Shown here in pieces: positions 15,464 through 24,069 of a stretch of 64,000 bases of DNA. The translations under genes and the position numbers were made by a program. Numbering within the stretch: position 1 is the first letter of the stretch; each line of letters begins with the position of its first letter. The stretch covers positions 124,001 through 188,000 of the forward strand of contig CAVONV010000021.1 in NCBI GenBank assembly GCA_963697355.1. Direction: 5' to 3'. Source of the stretch: CAVONV01 sp963697355. Its GTDB lineage: Bacteria > Acidobacteriota > Vicinamibacteria > Marinacidobacterales > DATDRI01. Under the pieces are notes generated by a model. The model ran no database searches, was not told where the DNA came from, and saw only the letters and a program-made list of their open reading frames with translations.

Positions 15464-17220
15464 AGTTGGCGTTCATTGTGCAGCGCTATGGGCGCGAGAT
15501 CCTGGGCGGGGCGGAGACCTTGGCCAGGCAAATTGCGGAGCGGCTCGCGCGCCGGCATGATATCGAGGTCCTCACGACCACGGCTCGGGACTACATCACT
15601 TGGCACAACGACTATCGGGACGGCGAAGAGAAGCTGCGCGGCGTCCGCATTAGGAGGTTCCCGGTCACAAAGGAGCGGAATCTCGAGGAGTTCAACCGTT
15701 ATTCGGACTGGATATACAAGAACGAGCACACCCATGAGGACGAGCTACGCTGGCTGGATATGCAAGGACCAGTCGTTCCCGGACTCATTGACCATCTACG
15801 CCGGGAGCACGGACGTTACGATTTGCTGGTCTTTTTTACTTATCTCTATTACCCGACGTACTTCGGTCTCAAGGTGGCTCCAGAGAGAAGTGTGCTCTTT
15901 CCGACGGCCCATGATGAGCCCCCTCTAGCGCTCGAGATATACAAGGATGTCTTTGGACTCCCTTCATCGTTCATCTTCAACACTGAAGCCGAAGAGCTTC
16001 TGGTACTCGAGCGCTTCGGTGCCCACAAAAAGATGCGCGAGACCATAGGGATCGGTATAGATCTGTTGGACCAGCCCGATGCCACCGCGTTTAGGCGCCG
16101 CCACAAGTTGTCGGGGCGATATCTCCTTTACGCCGGCCGCATTGATGCCGGAAAGGGTTGCGAAGAGCTCATTCGCTACTTCCGTTTCTATAAGGAGGAG
16201 CGACCGGCGGCCGGCAGCCTCCAGCTCGTTCTCATAGGGCAGCAGTCCATGACGCTTCCCAATGCGAGGGACATCCGGTACCTTGGTTTTCTCGACGAAG
16301 ATGAGAAACTCGCCGCGATGGCAGGCAGCATGGCCGTTGTTGTTCCGTCACGCCTGGAGAGCCTTTCGATCGTTGCGTTGGAGGCTTTTTCCGTCGGATC
16401 TCCCGTCATCGCTCATGCCGGCTCTCGTGTCCTGGTGGATCATTGTAACAAGGCCAACGCGGGGCTCTATTACGCGGACTATGATGAGTTCGAGCAGGTC
16501 CTCGACTTGATGTTGACAGACAAGAACCTCGCCCGTGGGATGGGGCGTCTGGGCCAGCGTTACATAAAGGAGAATTTCGGGTGGGAAAAGCTGCTGAACC
16601 AATTTGAGTCGACTTTTCGTGCGTCGGCTCGTGCACCGCGGCCGACGGCCCGTAGCATCGACGAGGTGGAAGAAGCCTCTGGCGAGCCTCAACTGACGTC
16701 CGAGGCCCCTTGCAAGGACAAACCAGAATCCGCGGAGGCCGCCGATGCTGCCAATGCTTCGCTGGATGTCGAGAAGAATCGAGAAGCTGGCGCCGTCGAG
16801 GAATCTGAATCTGCGGCGGAAGCTATGGAGCTAGCTGCGAAGACACCCGAAGAGAAGCCTGAAACGGAGATTGCTCCAGCCGCGATGGGGCCGGGCTCAG
16901 AGGAACGTGAGGTGGTACCAGAAGAAATCCAAGAGAGTTATGAGGTTCACGGCTCCGAGGAAGATCCACCTGTTGAGGCAACATCGGTCACTAAAGATGT
17001 TTCGACTGAAGAGGCCACGGTATTGGACGGTCTTGACAAGCCGAACGAACCGGAGGAGGGTGGGGCCGTCGAGGAGGAGGCGTTTGAGATTCAGGAAAAT
17101 GCCGAAGAGACCCAGGAGATCTTCGACTCGACGTCCACAACGAGTCTAGACGAGGAAAAGACAGGTTCCGAAGATGGCAAAGAGACGGAAGAAGACCAAC
17201 GTCGAGAGGAACGTAGCTGA
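15460..17220 (+). CDS. GT4 glycosyltransferase (type A) with long acidic C-terminal tail
   Basis: A 586-residue protein. Residues 1 to about 390 form a GT4 enzyme close to the gene at 11994: VQRYGREILGGAETLARQIAERL, LTTTARDYITWHND, LYAGRIDAGKGC, and SRLESLSIVALEAFSVGSPVI. Residues from about 390 onward are low-complexity and strongly acidic; by my count about 61 of roughly 200 are Asp or Glu. The tail has no recognisable fold. The ATG at 15460 is preferred to the GTG two codons earlier because GGAGG is well spaced from it and it makes an ATGA overlap. Confidence 0.88.
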   Translation: MKLAFIVQRYGREILGGAETLARQIAERLARRHDIEVLTTTARDYITWHNDYRDGEEKLRGVRIRRFPVTKERNLEEFNRYSDWIYKNEHTHEDELRWLDMQGPVVPGLIDHLRREHGRYDLLVFFTYLYYPTYFGLKVAPERSVLFPTAHDEPPLALEIYKDVFGLPSSFIFNTEAEELLVLERFGAHKKMRETIGIGIDLLDQPDATAFRRRHKLSGRYLLYAGRIDAGKGCEELIRYFRFYKEERPAAGSLQLVLIGQQSMTLPNARDIRYLGFLDEDEKLAAMAGSMAVVVPSRLESLSIVALEAFSVGSPVIAHAGSRVLVDHCNKANAGLYYADYDEFEQVLDLMLTDKNLARGMGRLGQRYIKENFGWEKLLNQFESTFRASARAPRPTARSIDEVEEASGEPQLTSEAPCKDKPESAEAADAANASLDVEKNREAGAVEESESAAEAMELAAKTPEEKPETEIAPAAMGPGSEEREVVPEEIQESYEVHGSEEDPPVEATSVTKDVSTEEATVLDGLDKPNEPEEGGAVEEEAFEIQENAEETQEIFDSTSTTSLDEEKTGSEDGKETEEDQRREERS

Positions 17221-17314
17221 ACGCATCCGGTGTTCTGCTTTCGCCCAACTGATATGGAACGCCGTTACTCGGATGAGACCGCCTTCTGAGCCAACCATCG
17301 TTCGGTGAGTAGTC

Positions 17315-17998
17315 ATGAATCCTGAGGCCTCCGATATTTGGCCCGCTGCCGCCGATGCCGCTGAAATGGTGGAGTCGGGAATGGTCGTCGGTTTGGGGAC
17401 GGGCCGGGCCGCGTCCATGTTCGTTCGCGCGCTTGCCGGTCGAGTGGTAAGAGGACTCTCCATTCGAGGTGTTCCAACCTCCAAGAAAACGGAAGCACTC
17501 GCCCGGGAACTGGCGATTCCTCTTGCCTCCCTCGAGGAAGTCGATCACGTCGACATCGATGTCGATGGGGCCGACGAGGTCAGCCCGGAGCTCGATCTCA
17601 TCAAGGGCCACGGTGGGGCACTTCTTCGCGAGCGGATCGTTGCGTCCTTTTCCTCTCGATTCGTTGTGCTCGTGGGGGAAGAAAAACTCGTGACCAGATT
17701 GGGAGATCGGGTTGCCGTGCCGGTGGAGGTCATACCCTTCGGCATTTCGGTCGCCCAAAGAGCACTCCAGCACATGGGGGGCACGGTGAGTTTGAGGCAG
17801 GATAACGACGTCGCTTACCGGACGGATAACGACAATGCGATCCTCAATGTGCGATTCGATGTCATAGAGTCACCAAGGGAACTCGAGCAACACATCCGCC
17901 TTGTACCGGGTGTGGTGGATTGCGGTTTGTTCTTGGGAATGACGGATCTGGTTCTCGTTCAAACAACGTCTGGTGTGAAACGGCTCGGGCGCCGGTGA
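17315..17998 (+). CDS. rpiA: Ribose-5-phosphate isomerase A
   Basis: RpiA interconverts ribulose 5-phosphate and ribose 5-phosphate. The 227-residue product has the GLGTGRAASMFV phosphate-binding loop, the DIDVDGADEVSPELDLIKGHGGALLRE active-site block and the catalytic Lys in the VGEEKLV segment. Length is normal. It lies four bases upstream of the osmoprotectant ATPase gene, so they are probably co-transcribed. Ribose 5-phosphate feeds PRPP, used by the purine genes and the UbiA-type transferase of this window; that link is inference. Confidence 0.95.
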   Translation: MNPEASDIWPAAADAAEMVESGMVVGLGTGRAASMFVRALAGRVVRGLSIRGVPTSKKTEALARELAIPLASLEEVDHVDIDVDGADEVSPELDLIKGHGGALLRERIVASFSSRFVVLVGEEKLVTRLGDRVAVPVEVIPFGISVAQRALQHMGGTVSLRQDNDVAYRTDNDNAILNVRFDVIESPRELEQHIRLVPGVVDCGLFLGMTDLVLVQTTSGVKRLGRR

Positions 17999-18001
17999 CC
18001 A

Positions 18002-18814
18002 GTGGATCCCGAGACAATCCGGCACGGCGGCATTCCTAGTCACGACACGAGCGCTACGGTGGTCGAGTTTCGATCCGTCTCCAAATTCTATTCTCACCAT
18101 CAAGCAGCCCTTTCTAACGTGACCTTCCAAGTCGAGCAGGCGGAGACACTCGTATTGCTAGGGTCGAGCGGCTCCGGGAAAACAACGTCCCTGAAGATGA
18201 TCAACCGCCTCGTCGAGCCGGATGAAGGTTGCGTTCTCGTCGCTGGTAGGGAGGTTCGTGAGTGGGATCCGATCCGACTTCGGCGTAGAGTGGGATATGT
18301 CATTCAGGAAGTCGGGCTTCTTCCTCATATGACGGTGGAGGAGAACATCTCGCTGGTGCCTCGATTGGAGGGCTGGAATGAAGCGAGACGTCGGGTTCGA
18401 TCGCGCGATCTTCTCGAGTTGGTGGGACTTTCTCCGAAAGAATTCCTGGACCAACGTCCGTCGCAACTATCCGGCGGTCAGAAACAGAGGGTCGGGGTAG
18501 CGCGAGCGCTCGCCAACGATCCTCCCATTCTGCTCATGGACGAGCCTTTCGGTGCACTCGATCCCATCACCCGTCGACGACTGCAGGACGAATTTCGAAG
18601 GCTCGAGCATGAGCTCGAGAAGACCGTGGTCTTCGTAACTCATGATGTCGTTGAAGCGATGCGGCTCGCGGATCGTGTCGCCGTCATGGACGGCGGCAAG
18701 ATCGTACAAATCGGAACACCGCGTGAGGTTGTGGAGGAGCCGGCCGATGAGTTCGTGCGAGAGTTCGTTCGTCTCGATGTGCTCAGCAAGGAAGATTTGT
18801 TGGATCACGGATGA
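18002..18814 (+). CDS. Osmoprotectant (glycine betaine/choline type) ABC transporter ATP-binding protein
   Basis: A 270-residue ATPase of the ProV/OpuCA group. Walker A is GSSGSGKTT near residues 54-62, the Q-loop YVIQEVGLLPHMTVEENI is typical of this group, the signature is LSGGQKQR, and Walker B is ILLMDEPFGALDP. It ends soon after the ABC core, so it lacks the C-terminal CBS pair that senses ionic strength in ProV and OpuCA. The GTG start is four bases after the rpiA stop. A hairpin-containing spacer separates it from the permease gene. Confidence 0.9.
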   Translation: MDPETIRHGGIPSHDTSATVVEFRSVSKFYSHHQAALSNVTFQVEQAETLVLLGSSGSGKTTSLKMINRLVEPDEGCVLVAGREVREWDPIRLRRRVGYVIQEVGLLPHMTVEENISLVPRLEGWNEARRRVRSRDLLELVGLSPKEFLDQRPSQLSGGQKQRVGVARALANDPPILLMDEPFGALDPITRRRLQDEFRRLEHELEKTVVFVTHDVVEAMRLADRVAVMDGGKIVQIGTPREVVEEPADEFVREFVRLDVLSKEDLLDHG

Positions 18815-18852
18815 GGATTTGGGGCGAAAAGTGACTATAGGCTCGAGATGCC

Positions 18853-18899
18853 AGATGCCTGTTGCCGCATACCAGGTATGAGCCATGCAACCGGCATCT
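18853..18899. repeat. Stem-loop between the transporter ATPase and permease genes
   Basis: AGATGCC-T-GTTGC at 18853-18865 pairs with GCAAC-C-GGCATCT at 18887-18899: 12 pairs around a single T/C mismatch. A smaller CATACC/GGTATG hairpin fits within the loop. There is no T-run, so it looks like an intercistronic processing or stability element rather than a terminator. Confidence 0.7.
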
Positions 18900-18921
18900 A
18901 GGGGTGTAACGTAGGCTACGG

Positions 18922-19560
18922 ATGAGGGACTTTTTTGTCTTCATACTAGAGCGTCGTTCAGAGCTAGCGGCCATGACCGCGGAGCATGTTCTACTGGTGC
19001 TCGCTGCAACCGGACTGGCGGTGGTCGTTGGAGTTCCAGTGGGTGTCGCCTTGACAAGACGTCCGGCTCTGGCACGACCGGTGATTGGATTCGCCAGCAT
19101 CATGCAGACAATCCCCAGTTTGGCACTTTTTGGATTTCTGATCCCCGTCCCCTTTCTCGGGGGGATTGGTAATCGGACAGCCATCGTGGCGCTGCTGCTC
19201 TATGCTCTCCTTCCGATTCTCCGGAACACTTACACCGGGGTCTTAAACGTGGACCGGGCGGTTGTCGAAGCAGGTCGAGGCATGGGAATGACGGATTTCG
19301 AGCGATTGCGCTTTGTCGAGATTCCTTTAGCTCTACCGATGATTATCGCGGGCATCAGAATCGCCACCGTGGTTTCAGTGGGACTTGCCACTATTGCAGC
19401 GGCCATAGGAGCCGGCGGATTGGGGAACTACATCTTTCGTGGGCTTTCAATGGTGGATCATCGGCTCATTCTCGCCGGAGCCATCCCCGCCGCGTTGTTG
19501 GCTATTGCGGCAGATTCTGCGCTCGGCTCACTGGAGCGCAAGCTCGTGAGAGGTAGATGA
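18922..19560 (+). CDS. Osmoprotectant ABC transporter permease
   Basis: A 212-residue inner-membrane permease of the OpuCB/ProW group, with about five hydrophobic segments. The IMQTIPSLALFGFLIP and LPILRNTYTGVLNVDRAVVEAGRGMGM stretches are characteristic; the latter is the EAA loop that docks on the ATPase. Length suits the short permeases that work with a separate binding protein. The stop overlaps the next ATG (ATGA), coupling it to the binding protein. Confidence 0.9.
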   Translation: MRDFFVFILERRSELAAMTAEHVLLVLAATGLAVVVGVPVGVALTRRPALARPVIGFASIMQTIPSLALFGFLIPVPFLGGIGNRTAIVALLLYALLPILRNTYTGVLNVDRAVVEAGRGMGMTDFERLRFVEIPLALPMIIAGIRIATVVSVGLATIAAAIGAGGLGNYIFRGLSMVDHRLILAGAIPAALLAIAADSALGSLERKLVRGR

Positions 19561-20513
19561 CGACTCTGTCTCGAGCTTCTCGACAGAAACTCGCTGCCGG
19601 TCGAAAGACCATGCTCCGTTATCCGTGTTGGCTCATAATCGGACTATTTTGTCTGGGTTGCTCACGGCCTGCGATCGTCGTGGGCTCAAAGAATTTCACC
19701 GAGCAAGTTATCCTGGGCGAGATGCTCGCCCAGATGCTCGAGGATCGAGGCGTGCCCGTCGAGCGTCGCCTCAACTTGGGAGGTTCTTTCATTTGCCATG
19801 GAGCACTCGAATCGGGGCAGATGGATGTTTACGTGGAGTATACGGGAACCGCTCTGACGGCCATCCTCAGGGAACCTATCCTTCATGACTCCGAAGAGGT
19901 GTATCGGAAGGTCAGGGCCGAGTATGGGAGACGGTTCGGCTTGGCATGGGGGCCGCCCATCGGATTCAACAATACCTATGCTCTCGCTATGAGGCAGGAA
20001 CAGGCCTCCGAGTTGGGCATCCAACGTATTTCAGACCTCTCTCACCACCTAGGCTCCATTCGAACGGGTTTCGGCCATGAGTTTCTCGAGCGGAAGGATG
20101 GATACGGGGGCTTCACAAGCGCCTATGGGCTCGATTTCTCACTTCCTCCCCGAGGTATGGAGCTCGGACTCATTTATCAGGCTCTGGAAGAGAAGGAGGT
20201 CGATCTCGTGGCCGGGAGTGCAACCGATGCGCTCATCGAAAAGCTCGGGCTGACGGTGCTGATAGACGACCGGGACTACTTTCCACCCTATTTCGCGGCG
20301 CCGGTCTTCCGACCGGACGCGGTCGAGGTCTATCCCGCGCTGGGCGCCGTGGTCCGGTTGTTGGGTGGCCAAATCGATGAAGACACGATGAGGAAGCTCA
20401 ACTTCGCTGTGGATGGCGAGCGGCTGCCGGAGAGGCGAGTTGTGCGGGAGTTTCTGATGGGCCGAGGGTGGATAGGCCAAACGACGACGGGCAAACCGGG
20501 GAAGGGTAACTAG
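19557..20513 (+). CDS. Osmoprotectant ABC transporter substrate-binding lipoprotein
   Basis: A 318-residue binding protein of the OpuCC/ProX-like group. A lipoprotein signal (WLIIGLFCLGCS) ends in an LGC lipobox around residues 33-35. The mature part begins VVGSKNFTEQVILGEML, the hallmark of this family, and continues with an LESGQMDVYVEYTGTAL segment that forms the ligand site. The first ATG overlaps the permease stop; an ATG 18 codons later would give a neater signal peptide. Ligand could be glycine betaine, choline or a related compound. Confidence 0.9.
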   Translation: MTTLSRASRQKLAAGRKTMLRYPCWLIIGLFCLGCSRPAIVVGSKNFTEQVILGEMLAQMLEDRGVPVERRLNLGGSFICHGALESGQMDVYVEYTGTALTAILREPILHDSEEVYRKVRAEYGRRFGLAWGPPIGFNNTYALAMRQEQASELGIQRISDLSHHLGSIRTGFGHEFLERKDGYGGFTSAYGLDFSLPPRGMELGLIYQALEEKEVDLVAGSATDALIEKLGLTVLIDDRDYFPPYFAAPVFRPDAVEVYPALGAVVRLLGGQIDEDTMRKLNFAVDGERLPERRVVREFLMGRGWIGQTTTGKPGKGN

Positions 20514-20642
20514 TTTTTGCTCCAATCATTTGCGGAATGTTGATTCCGGGTCCCTGGTTTGCACTGAACGTGTCTATACTAATGGTCTGGGTGTCGGAAC
20601 CAGGAGGAATGTGAATCCAAACCATCAATAATGGAAAGAATC

Positions 20643-21830
20643 ATGGCTAGGCCCCAATGGTTGGTACGGCTAGTTAGCTTCGCGATCCTTTTGACGGCTA
20701 CTTCGGCGCCATGTAGGTCCGACGAGGTTTGGGGATATCTTTGGGAGCTTCGGACGCGTCAACTCCACGCGCTGAGTGGCGATTCGGTTCGGATCGGCCG
20801 CTTGGCTCAATCCGATGTGGTCCTTCGGGACCCACGCGTCTCGCGGCGGCACGCAGAGATACGTAAAGGAGCGGACGGGATTGTGGTGCTTGACCTCGGC
20901 AGCTCCAACGGCAGCTATATCAACGGAACGCCCATGCCACCCTCTAAAGCGTTTGCTCTCGAGTCCGGGTCTTTTCTGATCTTCGCCTTCGAGAAAACGA
21001 TCTATCACAGTGATAGAGCTGAGCTGTGGGAAGAGGCTATTCAGCATACACTGCTGGGTAGCCTCGTGCAGTTGCGAGTGCCGGTGCTGAGCGATCGAAA
21101 AGTCAAATCGTTGGGGAGGGAGCGGATCGTTGACGCGGTTACTCTTGCCGCCGTGGACACCGAGAACATGAACGTTCGGTTGAGCTATCCGGGCGACGAT
21201 GTTCCGGAGCAAGGCGGTTTCCAGCCGGATGAGCGGGCTTTCGTTGGTAACGTGAGCCTCGAGGAGGGAGAGCTGCGATTGAGCCTTTGGGGTCTCGCGC
21301 GAGGAGGCTCCCTCGTTTCTCGGCGAGCTTCCCTGACGCACTTGAAACATGGTGAGCTGCGCATCGGGCTGGCAGGTGATGACAAAGGTGAGGCGCGAAA
21401 GATCTTCGAGAGCCGTTGGGCCGAGGAGGGGTTGGCGTTTCTTCTGCCATTGCTCGAAGGTGTGTTTGGTCTAACCGATCGCGAAGGTTTGCCGGTGGCA
21501 GTGAAGCTCGCCGAAAGCCTTCTGGAACAAGACGGCATCACGGCATACAGTGATGCTCGAAAGACGACGGCGGTTCTACACCATCTCGCGCCAGCCGACA
21601 GCTCGTTGCCTCTTCTTTCCGCGCGCGCGGAAGCCAGTTGGGTGAACGAAATGCTGGAAACACACCGTGGGAGCATTTCTGAGGAACAGAGGGAGGAGAT
21701 GGTCGCGGCATTGGCACGCGGTAAGATGTGGCTGGAAAAAGCTTCCGAGCTCGACGCCGACAAGAAACAAATCCGGAAAGTTGAGAACCAGATCGCCGAG
21801 ACGGAGAAACGTCTCGAGGGGACGTCGTGA
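20643..21830 (+). CDS. Exported FHA-domain protein
   Basis: About 395 residues: a signal peptide (LVRLVSFAILLTATSAPCRS), then an FHA domain from about residue 40 to 110, then 280 residues without a recognised fold ending in a charged coiled coil. The FHA core is intact by eye: the IGR strand, SRRHAEI (the phospho-threonine-contacting Ser/Arg/His) and LGSSNGSYINGTPM. FHA domains usually act in the cytosol, so the signal peptide is unusual. An ATG four codons upstream at 20631 is also possible. It overlaps the VWA gene by four bases (GTGA). Confidence 0.75.
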   Translation: MARPQWLVRLVSFAILLTATSAPCRSDEVWGYLWELRTRQLHALSGDSVRIGRLAQSDVVLRDPRVSRRHAEIRKGADGIVVLDLGSSNGSYINGTPMPPSKAFALESGSFLIFAFEKTIYHSDRAELWEEAIQHTLLGSLVQLRVPVLSDRKVKSLGRERIVDAVTLAAVDTENMNVRLSYPGDDVPEQGGFQPDERAFVGNVSLEEGELRLSLWGLARGGSLVSRRASLTHLKHGELRIGLAGDDKGEARKIFESRWAEEGLAFLLPLLEGVFGLTDREGLPVAVKLAESLLEQDGITAYSDARKTTAVLHHLAPADSSLPLLSARAEASWVNEMLETHRGSISEEQREEMVAALARGKMWLEKASELDADKKQIRKVENQIAETEKRLEGTS

Positions 21831-22777
21831 TTCGGGTCGTGATCGTCGCGACACTCGTGGTGGGGCTCGCACTCGCCACCGTTGTCCTTGCACTTTCCCA
21901 GAGTCCCATTGATAACCAGGATCAGCGTCCCCGCTATCAGGTTAGCGTCGATATGGTGAGCCTGTCGCTCACCGCGTTCGACGAAAAGCAGCGGCTCGTA
22001 ACTGACCTGGAGCAAGACGAGTTCAAGATCTATGAAGACGGTGTCCTGCAAGACGTCAAGATCTTCTCCAAAGAGAATCTCCCCCTTCGTCTCGTCATCC
22101 TTTTGGACACATCCTCGAGCATGAGGATGAAGATGGATATGGCCAAAGAAGCGGCCATCGAGTTCGTAAGGTCTTTGAAATCAGAGGATCAGTTCAAGGT
22201 CATTGAGTTCGACGACCGAGTTTTGACTCTGGTCGATTTTACTGTTGACCTCGAGAAAGTCGAGAGTGCTATAAACGGGGCGGTCGCCGACGGAGCGACG
22301 GCGTTGTACAACGCCGTCTACATTTCTCTGCAGAGTCTCTCTCGCCGGCGGAATGTCAACGAGCGGCAAGCTGTCGTCGTTCTTTCCGACGGCAACGATA
22401 CCGGCTCACTGGTTACATTCGAGGATGTGCTCGAGCTGGCGCGTAAGACGGACGTCACCATCTACACCATCTTCCTGCGAGGCACGGAAAAGGACCTGAA
22501 GAAAAACAAATATTTCCAGGCCAAATACGTCTTGGAACGGTTGGCTGCAGAGTCAGGCGGCTCGGCCTTCTCTCCAGAGGACATCAAGGAGCTATCTGGG
22601 GTTTACAGTGACATCGCGAACGAGCTCAAGAGCCAGTACAACCTGGGGTACATCTCGACCAATACCAAGGCGGATGGAAAATGGCGGAGAATCCAGCTGG
22701 TTTGTACGCGCGTCGGCATGGATCTTCGGACAAGAAGTGGTTACTTCGCTCCCCAGCCCGGCAGGCGGAGAAGGTAA
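21827..22777 (+). CDS. Exported VWA-domain protein of the acidobacterial type
   Basis: A 316-residue protein with an N-terminal signal or anchor segment (VIVATLVVGLALATVVLAL). An N-terminal strand-rich part (VSLSLTAFDEKQRLVTDLEQDEFKIYEDGVLQ) precedes the VWA fold, as in the VWFA-related proteins abundant in Acidobacteria. The metal-site motif D94-T-S96-S-S98 is intact, with later VLSDGNDTGS and ADGATALYNAV segments. The GTG start overlaps the FHA gene stop, so the pair is probably made together. Partners and ligands are unknown. Confidence 0.85.
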   Translation: MIRVVIVATLVVGLALATVVLALSQSPIDNQDQRPRYQVSVDMVSLSLTAFDEKQRLVTDLEQDEFKIYEDGVLQDVKIFSKENLPLRLVILLDTSSSMRMKMDMAKEAAIEFVRSLKSEDQFKVIEFDDRVLTLVDFTVDLEKVESAINGAVADGATALYNAVYISLQSLSRRRNVNERQAVVVLSDGNDTGSLVTFEDVLELARKTDVTIYTIFLRGTEKDLKKNKYFQAKYVLERLAAESGGSAFSPEDIKELSGVYSDIANELKSQYNLGYISTNTKADGKWRRIQLVCTRVGMDLRTRSGYFAPQPGRRRR

Positions 22778-22811
22778 CAAGGCACGAATTCAATTCTTTA
22801 TTGTCTGTGGA

Positions 22812-23885
22812 CTAGATTTCTTCCCATTTGCCGGTTTTGAAGAAGTTCTCCATTTGATCGATGTAAGAGGCGGTATCGTAGCCGTTGTCACTCAACCACT
22901 CTCGGTTGTAGTACGTGTCGAGATATCTATCCCCGGGATCACAGATCAGGGTCACCACAGAGCCAGGCTCTTGCTTTCGATGCATCTCCGCAATGAGTTG
23001 AAACGCCCCGTACAAATTGGTGCCCGTCGAACCTCCGCACATGCGGCCGAACACCCTGTTCAAGAAATGGATGGTTGCGAAGCTCGCTGCGTCGGGCACT
23101 TTGATCATGTGGTCGATAACATTCGGGTTGAACGAAGGTTCCACGCGTGGCCTGCCGATCCCTTCCACCATTGAAGCACCGGCGATCGTGAAGTCACGGT
23201 CGCGGGTTCGGAAGAAGTCGAAGAACACCGAGTTTTCCGGGTCGACAACGCATACCTTGCTGTCGAACCCGCGATACCGAACGTAGCGGCCGATAGTGGC
23301 AGAGGTTCCTCCAGTACCTGCGCTCGCCACCACCCAACGGGGAAGTGGGCAAGGCTCCGATGACATCTGCTCGAAAATCGACTCGGCGATGTTGTTGTTT
23401 CCGCGCCAATCCGTCACACGTTCCGCATAGGTGAATTGGTCCATGAAATGACCTTTGGTTTCTCTGGCGATTTGTTCAGACACCCGGTAAATCTGCGAGG
23501 GGTGCTCAACAAGGTGGCACCGACCACCATAAAACTCGATCTTGGCGATCTTTCCCGGCGAAGTTGATCGCGGCATCACCGCTACGAAGGGTATGCCCAG
23601 GAGGCGGGCGAAATAGGCCTCAGAGACCGCGGTGCTGCCTGAGGAGGCTTCGATGACTGTTGTCGATTCGCCGATCCAACCGTTGCAAAGGCCGTACAGG
23701 AAAAGGGATCGTGCGAGTCGATGTTTGAGACTGCCCGTGGGATGAGTCGATTCGTCCTTTAGATAGAGAGCGACCCCCGGCACGCCCGGGATATCCAATC
23801 GGATGAGATGGGTATCCGCGGAACGATTGTAGTCTGCTTCGATCTTGCGGATCGCCTCGACAACCCAAGAGCGGGAATGGGCCAT
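22812..23885 (-). CDS. PLP-dependent L-cysteine desulfhydrase, Cds1-like
   Basis: A 357-residue fold type II PLP enzyme. It resembles actinobacterial Cds1, which degrades cysteine to pyruvate, ammonia and hydrogen sulfide, more than CysK. Diagnostic features are SADTHLIRL, LYLKDESTHPTGSLKHRLARS with the PLP lysine at K54, the SSGSTAVSEAYFA phosphate loop, and SAGTGGTSATIGRY. It has no long CBS-type extension. It ends 34 bases from the VWA gene stop on the other strand. A sulfur-scavenging or cysteine synthase role cannot be excluded. Confidence 0.85.
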   Translation of the reverse strand: MAHSRSWVVEAIRKIEADYNRSADTHLIRLDIPGVPGVALYLKDESTHPTGSLKHRLARSLFLYGLCNGWIGESTTVIEASSGSTAVSEAYFARLLGIPFVAVMPRSTSPGKIAKIEFYGGRCHLVEHPSQIYRVSEQIARETKGHFMDQFTYAERVTDWRGNNNIAESIFEQMSSEPCPLPRWVVASAGTGGTSATIGRYVRYRGFDSKVCVVDPENSVFFDFFRTRDRDFTIAGASMVEGIGRPRVEPSFNPNVIDHMIKVPDAASFATIHFLNRVFGRMCGGSTGTNLYGAFQLIAEMHRKQEPGSVVTLICDPGDRYLDTYYNREWLSDNGYDTASYIDQMENFFKTGKWEEI

Positions 23886-24069
23886 GTCACACCTCCGGCC
23901 CTAGAGTGTACTCGAAGTCGATTGCTGCGCGAGCGGTTTAGGCTCCACTTTGAGCCACTGCTATCGAAGTCTCTGATGATCTCCATTTGACCCATGAGCT
24001 CTGCGATCGCGACCGGCATCTGTTTGCCTTTCAACATGTTCGTCGAGATGACTCAAACTCCATGTGTCG

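Noticed and set aside
16991..17773. 260-codon minus-strand frame across the acidic tail and rpiA
   Set aside because: It arises from the biased codons of the acidic tail and from rpiA. No ribosome site or motif is present.
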